Shown piece after piece: positions 56,201-64,000 of a stretch of 64,000 nucleotides of DNA (position 1 is its first letter; every line of letters begins with the position of its first letter). A model generated the notes under the pieces. The model was not told the origin of the DNA, searched no databases, and saw only the letters and a program-made list of their open reading frames with translations. The stretch is from MFD00082-c5 sp963697995 (GTDB taxonomy: Bacteria > Chlamydiota > Chlamydiia > Chlamydiales > JAJFMB01): the NCBI GenBank assembly GCA_963697995.1, contig OY969110.1:496001-560000 (forward strand). Direction: 5' to 3'. The translations under genes and the position numbers were made by a program.

Positions 56201-59200
56201 TCCTCTAAAAGAATATAGGGGTCAGCAATTCCCTCTATTAATTGAGGCCCTACAAATTTATAACCTACAAAATCCTTTGATGACACAACACCAAAATTTG
56301 AAGAAGTCAAATCAATATCGGCTTCAAAGGTTAAACCAGCCTCTTTAAACTCAATGTTAATGACTTTTTCCCTTTGACGACACTCCATTTTTTCCATCTT
56401 TTCCATAAATGAAAAGTGGTTCAGATTTAAGTAACTTGCAGGAAGTAATCTCTCCTTATTCGCCTCATCGATCACCTCTGACACCACATTTCCATTTAAT
56501 CTAACTGAAGCGACAAGCTTATCTCCATCAAAGACTTCCAATTTATCTGAGGATTTCCTAATAAAATCGTAAGACTGATTAAGAAAAGTGGGGTACTCGC
56601 CACACAAATGTGCGACTTGGGGATCTGATTGAATCGGAAAAAAAGAAAAACCAAAAAAATTCCCATCAAATCTTTTCTCAATTAAGATCTCCCCAACCAA
56701 TTGACCCCAATTATCCGTTTTCCCAGAAACTCTAAAAACTTTTTTATCCGTTTCAATGGTATACCAAGGGGAGTTTCTCTCTGTTTTGACCACTTTAACG
56801 GTATCTGAACCTAAAAACTTCTTATAAAAAGCTGTCTGGAGGAAGTCTGGCAATAAAACTTCTTTAGTTCCATTTAATGAATGTAACCCATAAGTGGTAA
56901 GGTCAAACCCCCACTCACTATTTTGATACTGGTCTCGTATTGAAGTTGTAGACCAGTTATCGTCTTCATTAACTTTTTCACCAATGGCCGCTAAAAAAGC
57001 GTTTAAAACCTTATTTCGTAAAGGTTGAGAAGATGATAGAGTCTCTTGTAGATAAGATCTAGCAAAAGTCCCGATACCAGTTTCATCCGAAAGGGTCACG
57101 CGGTTCTTTGCCTTAAAATAGTTTAAAGTTAGGAAGTCGACTAAAAACTCCTCTTTTACAGGTTGTCTCTCATTAAGACGCTGTGGGGTGACTTCAGGAT
57201 AAAGTTTTAAAAGAGCTGAAAACAATTGCGTTTCTTCTTTACTCTTTTTAGCAATATCAAAAAGACCGTCTAAAGCTTTTTGTCTTACCTCTTTGACAAA
57301 CGCCTCCTTATCATCAAAATAAGGGGCCACAATTGCTGCAAGCTCAATAAAGAAAAGAGATCCTGTCAAATCTTTTTTACTCTTAAAATACGTAATCCCC
57401 TCTTCTAAAATTAATTTTTTAAGATCCTCTTTGAAATGGGGTTGAGCTATTAATTGATAATTCACTCGATTCATCCGAGAAAATTTCATCTTAAGAACGT
57501 CTTGGATCATTTTATTGCCAAGAGATCCCATATGTTTTCGACAGAAATTAAGTAATCGAAAAGACTCACCTAAAAACTCATCCGAAATTTGGCTAAAGTC
57601 GTTTAAAGTTTCCTCACTCAATCCAGAAATATAGTGTACGTACCGCGCCCTTATGGGATGCACCATTTGATAATTCTGAACATGCAAGTCAGGTTCAATC
57701 AAACTTCCAAACACCTCACTCTCAAAATAAGAATAAGTATCGCGATATTCGGTAGGTAAAACTAAAGATTCCATTTCAGTTTGATAAGACAAGAACCCAT
57801 CTCTTTTCATTAAAGAAATTGAAAATTGCTCCTTACTATTAGGTGTCGAAGCTTTATTTTTTGAAGTGTTTTGAGTGAGACGATAATTGAGAAATAACGT
57901 TTGATTGTCGGGAAAAGCCTTCTTAGTTTGATAATCGGGGCGTATTGAGGAATAAAGATTGGCTCTCATTGTCGCCTCTTGCAGATAAAGAAGCGACTCT
58001 GGCAAAGTCTCACTCTTGCTAGGCTGAGGACCGACGATCACTCCACTGATCCTTTCAAAAGGCTTTAGATCGGAAAATTTTAATTCATCGATCTCCTTTA
58101 GTAATTTTTTACATTCCTCTATTGTCGTTGTCATCTCTGTGATTCGGGATTCAAGTCCTTCAATATTACTTTTATTTCTTTCAAGAACCTTTTGCTGAAG
58201 AGCTAATTCTTTTTCCATTAATGAGAGGTTATCTTCCAATCTCTTAGCATCTAAACGACTTTTTTCAATTTCAAGAATGAGTTTTTTGTAGTGGGGTATT
58301 TGCTTTTTGAGATCACCTTCGGTCCACCTGTTTTCAAGAAGAGCCCTCTCTACCTCTTTAACCCTCATATCATAAAATTTATATTCTTCACTTTCTGGTT
58401 TAGATTGATCTCTTGACTTTTCAAACCCTTTTTTGTTTACCAAAAGTTGTAATATTTTTTGTTTTTCCTCTAGCTGCTGCCTATAAATCTCGTATGGTTT
58501 ATTTATTTCGTTAAACAATTTTTGAGCTTTTAGATGTTCTTTCCCTATCCTTTCAATTTGAAATTTTACATCGTTTATTCTATCTTCTATTGAATTTTTA
58601 ATTATTTTAGCTTGATTTAATTCTTGTTCTGTCCTTAACTTATTATTTTGTAAATCTCTTAACCTTTCTTTATATCCTCTAGATCTATTTGCTTTCACAT
58701 TTTCAAGTGATTTATCAGTAATTTTTGTCTCTTTTAAAGCGCCCTTTTCATCCTCACAAAACCTTTTATAGTAAACAAGAGTTGCATCACCCATTTGAAG
58801 TTCATTAAACTTAGTCTGTTCACCTGTTGTACAAAACAATCCAAAAAGATTCGTCGAAGCGTTTTTCTGACACTCCTCTTTAAAAGCCTTTGCATCCCTT
58901 TTTTTAAGAAGTTTAAAAGTATCAACTGATTCCTCTTTTAAAAAATACCGAATCACTTCATTTAGCTTTTGTTGAAAAGGAGCCTCTAAATAAAAATGTT
59001 CCGAACGAATTGTCCGAAGAAGTTTTTGAATGTATATTTTATCCGTCGGCTTTAAAAGAGCCGCCTCATCTCGTCTTGCAAGCTGATCCATCGCAGCAAG
59101 AATCTCATAGTACATAACGATAACTTCTGACTTAGGTTGGCTTATATTGTGCAAACAAGCCATTAACTCATTTAATGATTTCATGACTAAAATCACATCT

Positions 59201-60726
59201 TCAGGTTTGATCTCATTCCAAAAAGGGCCTTCTACCGGAAACTCTTTCATAAAAGTGTAAAAAGAGCCTTTGTAAATGGTTGTTTCAGGTTTAACTTTAA
59301 GAAACTGAACCAAATTTTGAAGTTGAGCGACTACGGTGTCTGTTTTAAGCTCTGTAAATAGAGCAATATCTGGATCTCTGTTTGAAATGGTTTGAGGCGT
59401 CATAAGAGCGGGTCTTATTCCTGATGAGGAGGAAGCTGAGACCGCTGCCGTTTGAGTCACTGGTGCGTTAACAGTGGGGTACTGATACGACGCATTAGGA
59501 GGAACCCTTACCACATTTCCTGGAGTTACTTGATTGATCTTCTTTTTAAACTCTTCTCGATAGACTCTTGTCTCTTTTTCAATTTCATAAATCGCTGCAA
59601 AAACCCCTTCGACATCTTTCTCTTCAAATAAACCTTTTGCAACTAATTTTTCGGCACGTCTTGCTAAATTGGCTGATATATCTTCAAAATACAAAAGTTT
59701 TACAGGATTATCTTTTAATTCTTCTTTAAATCCTGGAGTATTCCAAGCAGCAACAAGTTCTTGAAATTGTAAATAAAACATCAAAGTCTTATAAGCCCTG
59801 ATGCCCTCTTGCGGATTTTTTCCAATAAGGGCACTTTGAAAGGCAAAAGAAAACGCTTTCATTTCACTTGTGATCGGAGCTTTGACAAATTTTTTCTCAG
59901 TAGCCTCCTCTAAATCTCGAGTCTCGGCAACAGCTCCAAGGCGTGTTTCAAGGATTGACATCAACTTTTGTTTAGATAACGCATTATTTTTCACACCATC
60001 GAGTAAAATCTCAAAAAACTCTTCGCTTAAAGCCGCATTTGAAGCGGGGATAAATTTTTCGCAAGGAATTTTTAAGTCAAACTGAAACTCATTTGTCAAA
60101 GAACTTCTATTTTGACTTATATCAAAGCTCTTTTCTGAGAAATTTTTTAAGACCTCTTTATTAAGCCCCATCAATCCTTGATCTCCAATAGCTGGAAGAA
60201 CATTGGGATCAAAAATCTGAACACCGACCCCTTTTTCAACCCGAATCAAGTAGGTTTGCTCCCCTCGAGTCATCGAAATCAAAACAGAGCCTAAACTGTT
60301 TAACTCCTCAAGAAATTGTTTAGGTGTTTTATTTGAATCAGAATCTGTAATAAACGATCTCATCTCATCGCGAAATTTATTAATTCTTTTTTTAACATCC
60401 TCAGAAAAAGGGAACTTCTCTGGAAATTTGTTCATATTTTCGCAAATTTTGTTTAAAAAGTCGGTTAAATGAGCGAGGAATGTTTTGTCGTTTGGATCTG
60501 CTTTTTCTACAAGTTGACATTGTGTATTGCCGGCAATCTTGGCGAGTCTAGAAAAGGAGCTTTGGCCCCTTTTGCCAAGGTAATCAATTTCTTTTTTTAA
60601 CCACGATTTTTTGCCAATATCATCGGGTTCTAGAGTAAGCATCTCTTCTTCAAATTTAATGATATTGAAGTAATCTTCAGAACTTAAGGGGGTTTGATCA
60701 TTAAGATTTGATAAAGGATTGCTCAT
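50281..60726 (-). CDS. Giant protein with DUF3638/DUF3645-like SF2 ATPase module
   Basis: 3481 residues with no stop or frameshift. Approximate plan: N-terminal unknown region (1-680), long coiled coil (685-875), unknown middle (880-1850), second coiled coil (1856-2050), a hydrophobic segment (2055-2095), then a nucleotide-hydrolase module. In that module Walker A is RTGAGKT (about 2376-2382), the DExH box is DEQH (about 2511), SATP lies near 2811 and GQAMGRLRQVHQ near 2972-2983, the superfamily-2 motif order. Between them GVPLAMRPESI followed by DEQH and LVYTNG resembles the PE-hiLS / DESDE / YtiG pattern of DUF3638-DUF3645 proteins. A hydrophobic hairpin lies at about 3228-3257. Own promoter and terminator. 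SecA was considered and rejected. Function unknown. Confidence 0.85.
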   Translation of the reverse strand: MSNPLSNLNDQTPLSSEDYFNIIKFEEEMLTLEPDDIGKKSWLKKEIDYLGKRGQSSFSRLAKIAGNTQCQLVEKADPNDKTFLAHLTDFLNKICENMNKFPEKFPFSEDVKKRINKFRDEMRSFITDSDSNKTPKQFLEELNSLGSVLISMTRGEQTYLIRVEKGVGVQIFDPNVLPAIGDQGLMGLNKEVLKNFSEKSFDISQNRSSLTNEFQFDLKIPCEKFIPASNAALSEEFFEILLDGVKNNALSKQKLMSILETRLGAVAETRDLEEATEKKFVKAPITSEMKAFSFAFQSALIGKNPQEGIRAYKTLMFYLQFQELVAAWNTPGFKEELKDNPVKLLYFEDISANLARRAEKLVAKGLFEEKDVEGVFAAIYEIEKETRVYREEFKKKINQVTPGNVVRVPPNASYQYPTVNAPVTQTAAVSASSSSGIRPALMTPQTISNRDPDIALFTELKTDTVVAQLQNLVQFLKVKPETTIYKGSFYTFMKEFPVEGPFWNEIKPEDVILVMKSLNELMACLHNISQPKSEVIVMYYEILAAMDQLARRDEAALLKPTDKIYIQKLLRTIRSEHFYLEAPFQQKLNEVIRYFLKEESVDTFKLLKKRDAKAFKEECQKNASTNLFGLFCTTGEQTKFNELQMGDATLVYYKRFCEDEKGALKETKITDKSLENVKANRSRGYKERLRDLQNNKLRTEQELNQAKIIKNSIEDRINDVKFQIERIGKEHLKAQKLFNEINKPYEIYRQQLEEKQKILQLLVNKKGFEKSRDQSKPESEEYKFYDMRVKEVERALLENRWTEGDLKKQIPHYKKLILEIEKSRLDAKRLEDNLSLMEKELALQQKVLERNKSNIEGLESRITEMTTTIEECKKLLKEIDELKFSDLKPFERISGVIVGPQPSKSETLPESLLYLQEATMRANLYSSIRPDYQTKKAFPDNQTLFLNYRLTQNTSKNKASTPNSKEQFSISLMKRDGFLSYQTEMESLVLPTEYRDTYSYFESEVFGSLIEPDLHVQNYQMVHPIRARYVHYISGLSEETLNDFSQISDEFLGESFRLLNFCRKHMGSLGNKMIQDVLKMKFSRMNRVNYQLIAQPHFKEDLKKLILEEGITYFKSKKDLTGSLFFIELAAIVAPYFDDKEAFVKEVRQKALDGLFDIAKKSKEETQLFSALLKLYPEVTPQRLNERQPVKEEFLVDFLTLNYFKAKNRVTLSDETGIGTFARSYLQETLSSSQPLRNKVLNAFLAAIGEKVNEDDNWSTTSIRDQYQNSEWGFDLTTYGLHSLNGTKEVLLPDFLQTAFYKKFLGSDTVKVVKTERNSPWYTIETDKKVFRVSGKTDNWGQLVGEILIEKRFDGNFFGFSFFPIQSDPQVAHLCGEYPTFLNQSYDFIRKSSDKLEVFDGDKLVASVRLNGNVVSEVIDEANKERLLPASYLNLNHFSFMEKMEKMECRQREKVINIEFKEAGLTFEADIDLTSSNFGVVSSKDFVGYKFVGPQLIEGIADPYILLEDSSGKKKLVFPYPDPKLKKKFFTLTYENGELKGTNIPSKLYLVNLYFTQFRWKEGLEVLESIPVSHKEFTEKEAETLGKTLMHIASVGGGVQPAGIVAALKLFLKFEANNLVFSKKDVLTGSAKNAFALYPLYLLNRSNLGEEVLSVEEEKFLIGCFERSIKEMIIKNIKETFKEPNAEEKKKMTFFQKVLNFFTPSEQTALNIADHLTEPGLANLLRSRKEFLDGKKASVTHSVVHIPSLESYVGQFNTASQKDIEDLFANGDLISSIDSLKQSLSFDSLVTIAEADHFQKNFVSYYRIATEGAKEDRARLLKLIGINSSTQYGNSQKYCKVLKRCCERGVTKLPNLLTLKAERDAAQSAFETAENAKKQGLENIEGYKREYQLLNQDIKVLERQIKVLNKDRENSLSEINHREREIERCKESQLRIKELKNKETEKTKELKNIENEKLKILNQKDSVYLKELKKVDYLPASDVLFYKGEFDQAQKKYEAKRSELLILERTIKQAKRYGRIKDENDIYKYKKLLVENKVCLKEFKRAHKEYRKVFSLVPLNTFEAVIPVIAGMINTILKLLSFGLGLAFKVMVPTYFRDKVIKNQPLLTKEDDLSLEKTKELKEKDSQAESKLAELFRDHFKTAYEGFSGREEFGVTDSSPMVQKQKQKALEELQDYRKREGPKLTPRYKLINEASLKDLKAELESSFRSESQRIAREKTAFLAALNGEFFSMKKLHVLGRKQNLTLDEFHILFLKGSYNEIFEKTGSSREKSVRLMSCYAEHLLAISRNQRVKRILDRIKEYEVAPKDEKEELAHRLAEQLKEKRHTVSEKFDKTERIQLSFECAQNLLYRLEQVEKIRVILKGLENIDDLLVEMRTGAGKTNLLVPDLTAKLANKGHHVSVLFPGPLEMENASRLEIQRRGGLKQGVERFTFSRNVPVHVEDLEYFLNQLKWQQKEGVPLAMRPESIRALRLHLKLLLDKGSDDETELQKIEMIQKILYFFKHESVVLIDEQHINCDPNDHLVYTNGKKESIPQSQVDMVALVFKEMDPKLLEVIKRNKQVGLTDKEFESYMNDLAAKLFKKMHERSTACGKEIEEKAFKDFVLKPLEKTPDWIKGHPLEEDISLIRGYLYFILKPTFKGYVNQSYGLSKLHLKEKPYAIVYAGSDTPKENEVTPSQFKVVERTLAATYVTYFHRGLDKNQCIDVISALRKQLDIEMEVQPLANCKSNQLYESLFAPSEKHTSLLEIKETNAEEMEKLANMLFDRMSHKDEIIYYFIRELVAPKLNVYTETLTSTVQNMRSQFKKDMAMSATPLDKFTHARKTLAILEEDTSPRVSQLMLTHCKGSEVVKSEGLDICSELANKIKNNKKMMGFFDVGALFKGKSNRIVAEKFAEILKDRKEITSIVFFDEKSQQFHILDKMNPKAETSPLDPSRDPKTYFIYYDENHCYGSDIRMPIDAEAYLSIDEGLTKTKAGQAMGRLRQVHQKQRFYFVAQEGFVKKLGGTTLEPKVILEDFIKNQAIDEAQSNFEGIKQQMDDVIDSAIMDYLLIKDPKTAIKEFKKFRKYVVESESTKASPRYAGPSVNEDPVEALKKYLKTRLRIVDTLDLPGKTIKGMKKELNEFETIFEFVTFPDYVRGAKDFNQQLEVQLHEEQEVQVFQYESSYSKTEYKIPWGYNIPDLFVKGAIKPTKVRRSLVPLRVKGCFERVKKGWNTFYKSKPQSLLGRVAIYSGRAVVAPIALSVFIATRPFYLIYKTGDNLTLWFKRRREKRVEKEQESPMFNNCPIYRVKDVLKNYLPYEFNKSTNFFSDNLLVTNNFWEMKTQRVDEVPHELFVRGNEKPLEEVLVIQEEDQPLKVVLIDHHDAEFFNEKLKKDSGGEGRKVKVGIYNLISNELSYQGKNEFDWNELSKTGQFQSLIAQAKILAGRLDYTDDEMAHIRIRRQFSGKDEFYKLLTNNILGARESGRHFGRSQFKTDLQNT

Positions 60727-60754
60727 AGTAAATTAAACCTATTTTTTTAAAGCA

Positions 60755-60783
60755 ATTATAAACTATTTAACTTAAAAAATCAA
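60755..60783 (-). promoter_or_regulatory. Predicted promoter of the giant gene
   Basis: Minus strand TTGATT (60783-60778), 17-base spacer, perfect TATAAT (60760-60755), about 28 bases before the ATG at 60726. Confidence 0.7.
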
Positions 60784-60828
60784 TTGTTTTGTAATTATTT
60801 AATTAAACTGTTTATATTAAAAAATAAA

Positions 60829-60846
60829 TAGTCGGCCCTGAGAATG
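60829..60846. mobile_element. Solitary end of the TA-flanked miniature element
   Basis: TA (60829-60830) followed by GTCGGCCCTGA reproduces the terminal sequence of the elements at 1-243 and 10826-11098. The following bases do not match the element's interior and no second end is evident, so this is a remnant or a chance-preserved end. Confidence 0.5.
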
Positions 60847-60914
60847 ATTCACCATCAAGCCTCTCTTATCCTTGGTGAAAATGAACACAATATGAAATTG
60901 AAGCTCAATGGTAA

Positions 60915-61030
60915 CAGAGAATTAAGGGGGGTCTAGGGGCAAAAAGCCCCTAAACCGATGAAGAGAAAAGAGGCAAAACTTAGCTTAGGCTCTTTTTTTT
61001 CAAGTTTGGCTTAAAGCCCAACTTGAAAAA
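60915..61030. repeat. Small palindrome cluster resembling the array elements
   Basis: TCTAGGGGCAAAAAGCCCCTAAA (hairpin, about 60932-60954 in outline) and TCAAGTTTGGCTTAAAGCCCAACTTGA (about 61000-61026, in two halves around TTAAAG) use the same word-plus-reverse-word pattern and the TCAAGTTTGGCTTAAGCC motif of the large elements. It sits in the 326-base gap between the two giant genes and may serve as a terminator for the upstream one. Nothing else is visible in the gap apart from the giant gene's promoter. Confidence 0.6.
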
Positions 61031-61052
61031 GCCGCTCCTTAACGTTTAGCAA

Positions 61053-64000
61053 CTACACACCCTTTAAGAGGTTGTAGAGGGGTGAGTCGATAAACAAAGT
61101 CGCCTTCTCTTTTTTACCGCAAAACACCTTCTGTATCATAAACTTCACAAGGCTCTCCTTGCCAAAGAAATTAGCTTTCATCGCTTCAAGCTCTTCAGGA
61201 GAGTGATTTAAATACCCCCCCAATAGTTTCGCTTGCCCAATCAAAGACAAGAAAGCTTGACTTTTCAAGAAAGCCTCATCAAAAGTGACGTGCCCATGAT
61301 CGACTAAGGCCCCATTTACGAGGTCGTAAACCCCAATCTTCCTCGATGTCACCCCTTTATTGTTCTCCCGATCTTTTAACAGCTCGCTCCTAAAGAAAGC
61401 GCTATCGTTGTGATCCATCATCATCACCTTTGGAGGCTCAGTACCATCCTGGATCACTAAAACCGTATCAAGAGGCTTCTCCTCACGAGAATAAAGCGTG
61501 TGTTGCGGATCTAAGATTTTATGAGTTTTCATTTCCCAAAAATTGTTCGTCACAAGAAGATTTTTACTGAAAAAGACCTCAACATTGGTAAACTCCTTCT
61601 GAAGAGCCTTCTTTAAAACTTCCTTAGCTTGATAGATCGGACAATCAAAACGCTCAATTGTTTCGGGGAACGGAACAATTTTCTTACCCCTATTTAAGTA
61701 AAAATGCACCGAAGACCCTATTGCAATTAAGGGCGAACTCACTATAAAAATTGGAGCTACTATCAAAGTCACAACGCTTTTTCTAATCAAAAACCAAACC
61801 CATTCTCCTAAAGAGTGAGGACGTGCCGTATAAACATTCTTAATCGAATCAAATAAACTTAAAATTCTTGACCCAAGCGTTCTTCCGGGAACCTTTTTTG
61901 TTTTCTCCCAGCCTGGAATAAAAATATCCTCTATTTTGTAACCCCAGGGCCTTTTGTAAATAGGTCTTCTTTCAGACAATTCAGAGAATTGAACCTCTTC
62001 CCTGATATCTTGATGTTGCTGCACCTCGACTTGTTGGGCATGATCAAATGATCCGCGAACCTTTTGAGGTAAAGGAACAGACCTAAAATCAAATTCATTT
62101 AACTTCGCTTTAAGCTCTTTTTTCTTTTTACTACTTAAAGATAGTTTATCAATTTCTTTTAGTTCTTCCCTTCTAAATTCATTTAGAACATCTATTGGAT
62201 CTCTTTCCAATGAGCAACCTGCAAATTTTTTAACCGGATCAATGGTCTCCTTCTTAATAAAATACGATCTCATTTTAGCAAAATAAGAGATCGCTTCCTC
62301 TGATGATAGAGATAAAAGATGATCGGTCAAAGCTGAGTCAATCACATCCTCCATCTGCAGGCGTTGCCCCAGATTGTTCCCATTCACCTCTTTTATATCC
62401 TGGTTTTCAAGAAACTGATAGACAATCTCATCGGCATTCATCCCTTTAAAGTTTTGAGTCACCTGATTTTCCAACACAAAGTGGAAACTCTGGTTTTGAT
62501 GGATCTGTCTTAAACGCCCCATCGTTTGTCCCGCCTCCCCCTTCGTCGTAAAATCCCCAATAAAGATAAGAGCCTCAGCGTGAATCCCCATCTTAAGGTC
62601 GCTACCATAACATCTATTTTCATCAAACAAAACAAAGTAAGAATCAGGATCCCGATTGACACCCTCAAATAGGGTCGACTTCCTTGTCATCTTATCCATG
62701 ATCATAAACTTTTCACTCTTCTGATCGAAATAAACCACCCCTTTGATCTTCTCTCGATTAAGAAGGGCATCGCAAAACTTCGATGCTACCTCCTCGTTTG
62801 AGTGCCCCTTAAAGAGAGCTGCCACATCAAAAAAGCCCGTAATACGAGGATTTTGTTTGATCTTCTCGCCAATCTCTTCACAAACATCATCAAAGTTATT
62901 GTTCGTAAGAACCATTGCGCTCTTACTCGATTTTGTCAGCAGAAGGTGAGTCGTCTTAGGTGACGTCTCGTGATCTAGTAGCGGATGGGTTTTAGGACCG
63001 TGCGTGTTCGGATTTAAGGGCGTCGCCGACATCCCAACAGCTTTTTTAAACTGACTGCCCATATTTTGCACAGTGTTTGTTAAGGTCTCCTCGTAGATAG
63101 GTAGTTTTGGAATCACTAATTTTTTAATAAAATAGTGAATAAGATCCTCATCCCTATAAAAACGGTTATAAAGACACCTAATATCCGCCTCTTTCAAACT
63201 GTTTAAGGGAAGAGGCTTCTCCCCGTTTTGAAAGAGAGACTCATACAATTTATTCACTGCAACGTCTTGAAGAGGCTCTTTTCTCTTCGTTGCTGCGTCA
63301 AGATCGCTTTTCATTGAGGTAAAGATCTCAAGGAATTGCTCCTCATCCACCCCTTTGTAAAAGTATGTCAGATAAGTCGCTGCAAGCGTTTTCTCAGGCA
63401 ATTTAAACTGAGAAGGACAAATATCGTTTTCTTTTGGCGAATCACTTCCCTTATAAACAATTGCATAAGGTTTACCCGAAACTAACTTCCCATCGACCAT
63501 TTTATCTTTAAGATGCTTCTCTGAAAGACCGTAAGAGACTCCCACAGATCCTTTAAGAGTCGGCTCTAGGATAAAGTAAATATAACCTCTTGCAAGAGCT
63601 ATTTGATCTTTTAGAGGATGAGAGGTCACCCATGAAGGGGTTTTCTCGATATCTTCTAGCATAAATTTATTAAACTGCTCTTCTGAAACTTGACCAAACC
63701 TCTCATTTTGTTTAAAAAACTTAAACATCTCACCTGCAAGGGCCGGAGCTACTTTTTCCCTATAAACTCCTTTTTTAAGATTTGACTGCCGATTTTCTCG
63801 GTAATTAACAAGGTTGACCTCTCTTAAAGCTTTAAAAATAGCTTCAGCGATGTCAATTTGCTTTGCAGGTAATGAGCTTCTAGCACCATTTGTATAAACC
63901 ATCAAATCATTAGGATCGTAGTTGACATGCTCTTCATCGACAAGCCCAATACTTTTTGTGCGGAAAAAAACAAGCATTTGTTTTAAGTACTCAATCTTTT
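61053..64000 (-). CDS. Paralogous giant ATPase-like protein, C-terminal part (runs off the window)
   Basis: The frame continues past base 64000; codons before the first Met at 63977 already match the paralogue (KIEYLKQ versus KIEMIQK), so the real start is upstream of this window and at least 981 residues are visible. Shared landmarks with the 3481-residue neighbour: DEEH followed by VNYDPND and MVYTNG, SATPLN, GQTMGRLRQIHQ, a membrane-type segment (about 61715-61800), the CPIYQAKEVL segment, LLVTNNFWEMKTH and a MDHND motif near the C terminus. The Walker A should lie just outside the window. The two genes are tandem, co-directional paralogues from a duplication. Confidence 0.88.
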   Translation of the reverse strand, partial: KIEYLKQMLVFFRTKSIGLVDEEHVNYDPNDLMVYTNGARSSLPAKQIDIAEAIFKALREVNLVNYRENRQSNLKKGVYREKVAPALAGEMFKFFKQNERFGQVSEEQFNKFMLEDIEKTPSWVTSHPLKDQIALARGYIYFILEPTLKGSVGVSYGLSEKHLKDKMVDGKLVSGKPYAIVYKGSDSPKENDICPSQFKLPEKTLAATYLTYFYKGVDEEQFLEIFTSMKSDLDAATKRKEPLQDVAVNKLYESLFQNGEKPLPLNSLKEADIRCLYNRFYRDEDLIHYFIKKLVIPKLPIYEETLTNTVQNMGSQFKKAVGMSATPLNPNTHGPKTHPLLDHETSPKTTHLLLTKSSKSAMVLTNNNFDDVCEEIGEKIKQNPRITGFFDVAALFKGHSNEEVASKFCDALLNREKIKGVVYFDQKSEKFMIMDKMTRKSTLFEGVNRDPDSYFVLFDENRCYGSDLKMGIHAEALIFIGDFTTKGEAGQTMGRLRQIHQNQSFHFVLENQVTQNFKGMNADEIVYQFLENQDIKEVNGNNLGQRLQMEDVIDSALTDHLLSLSSEEAISYFAKMRSYFIKKETIDPVKKFAGCSLERDPIDVLNEFRREELKEIDKLSLSSKKKKELKAKLNEFDFRSVPLPQKVRGSFDHAQQVEVQQHQDIREEVQFSELSERRPIYKRPWGYKIEDIFIPGWEKTKKVPGRTLGSRILSLFDSIKNVYTARPHSLGEWVWFLIRKSVVTLIVAPIFIVSSPLIAIGSSVHFYLNRGKKIVPFPETIERFDCPIYQAKEVLKKALQKEFTNVEVFFSKNLLVTNNFWEMKTHKILDPQHTLYSREEKPLDTVLVIQDGTEPPKVMMMDHNDSAFFRSELLKDRENNKGVTSRKIGVYDLVNGALVDHGHVTFDEAFLKSQAFLSLIGQAKLLGGYLNHSPEELEAMKANFFGKESLVKFMIQKVFCGKKEKATLFIDSPLYNLLKGV

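Noticed and set aside
50281..60726. SecA or an ordinary DEAD-box helicase identity for the giant protein
   Set aside because: The motif set (RTGAGKT, DEQH, GQAMGRLRQ) and spacing do not fit SecA landmarks, and the PE and YTNG motifs fit DUF3638/DUF3645 better.
1..64000. tRNA or rRNA genes
   Set aside because: I found no convincing T-arm plus acceptor pairing or conserved rRNA segment by eye; a covariance-model scan would settle it.

Overview
The window is a stretch of chromosome from a member of the Chlamydiae, most likely an environmental (chlamydia-like) lineage rather than a pathogenic Chlamydia species. The evidence is a histone H1-like Hc1 gene, a CPAF-type secreted protease, a split Na+-NQR locus (nqrBCDE apart from nqrF, with no nqrA), and many genes that are neighbours in Chlamydia trachomatis (recalled order: nqrF, yajC, rRNA methyltransferase, hctA, hemG, hemE, mfd, alaS, tkt, amn, efp). 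The order here is rearranged. Genes that pathogenic Chlamydia generally lack or that mark a larger genome include glutamine-dependent NAD synthetase, a PseC-like aminotransferase, a purple-acid-phosphatase-like enzyme and two giant ATPase-like proteins. I cannot place the genus from sequence alone.

Layout. 1-245: right part of a 270-bp miniature inverted-repeat element. 432-4219: nqrE-nqrD-nqrC-nqrB on the minus strand. 4280-5113: outer-membrane beta-barrel protein. 5230-7834: ComF-like protein and a 637-residue protein of unknown function. 7913-9259: dnaA (second chlamydial type). 9521-10690: PseC-like aminotransferase. 10824-11100: a complete copy of the miniature element. 11297-12994: CPAF-like protease. 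13200-15740: clpC. 15889-16350: GNAT acetyltransferase. 16351-17869: first palindrome-array repeat. 17870-22096: hemG-hemE-tkt on the minus strand. 22567-23169: CsbD/BON membrane protein. 23204-27428: four-gene tripartite ABC export operon. 27549-34300: hypothetical gene, alaS, mfd. 34301-36104: second palindrome-array repeat. 36105-37603: amn and efp, divergent. 37606-40879: nqrF-nadE-orf114. 41170-44186: htpG and purple acid phosphatase. 44163-45156: yajC-pcm. 45157-46937: third palindrome-array repeat. 46938-49466: rlmD-tgt. 49635-50120: hctA. 50281-60726: a 3481-residue giant protein with superfamily-2 ATPase motifs. 61053-64000: the C-terminal part of a paralogue that runs off the window.

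How the genes fit together. Most single genes are housekeeping: Na+-dependent respiration (nqr), haem synthesis (hemE, hemG), pentose phosphate pathway (tkt), NAD synthesis (nadE), replication initiation (dnaA), transcription-coupled repair (mfd), proteostasis (clpC, htpG, pcm), translation (alaS, efp, tgt, rlmD), protein secretion (yajC) and nucleoid condensation (hctA). Host-interaction or envelope candidates are the CPAF-like protease, the beta-barrel protein, the secreted phosphatase and the export operon.

The least ordinary content is, first, a family of about 960-bp elements (three copies) built from long inverted arms that are themselves strings of short palindromes, flanked by AT-rich tandem repeats including plant-telomere-like TTTAGGG. 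The asymmetric centre is inverted in copy 1 relative to copies 2 and 3 while an arm polymorphism shared by copies 1 and 2 stays in place, which points to inversion by recombination between arms. Second, the tandem pair of giant DUF3638/DUF3645-like proteins. Third, a TA-flanked miniature element of the IS630/mariner type. Fourth, a tRNA-guanine transglycosylase whose three zinc cysteines are replaced. I saw no convincing tRNA, rRNA or CRISPR array.
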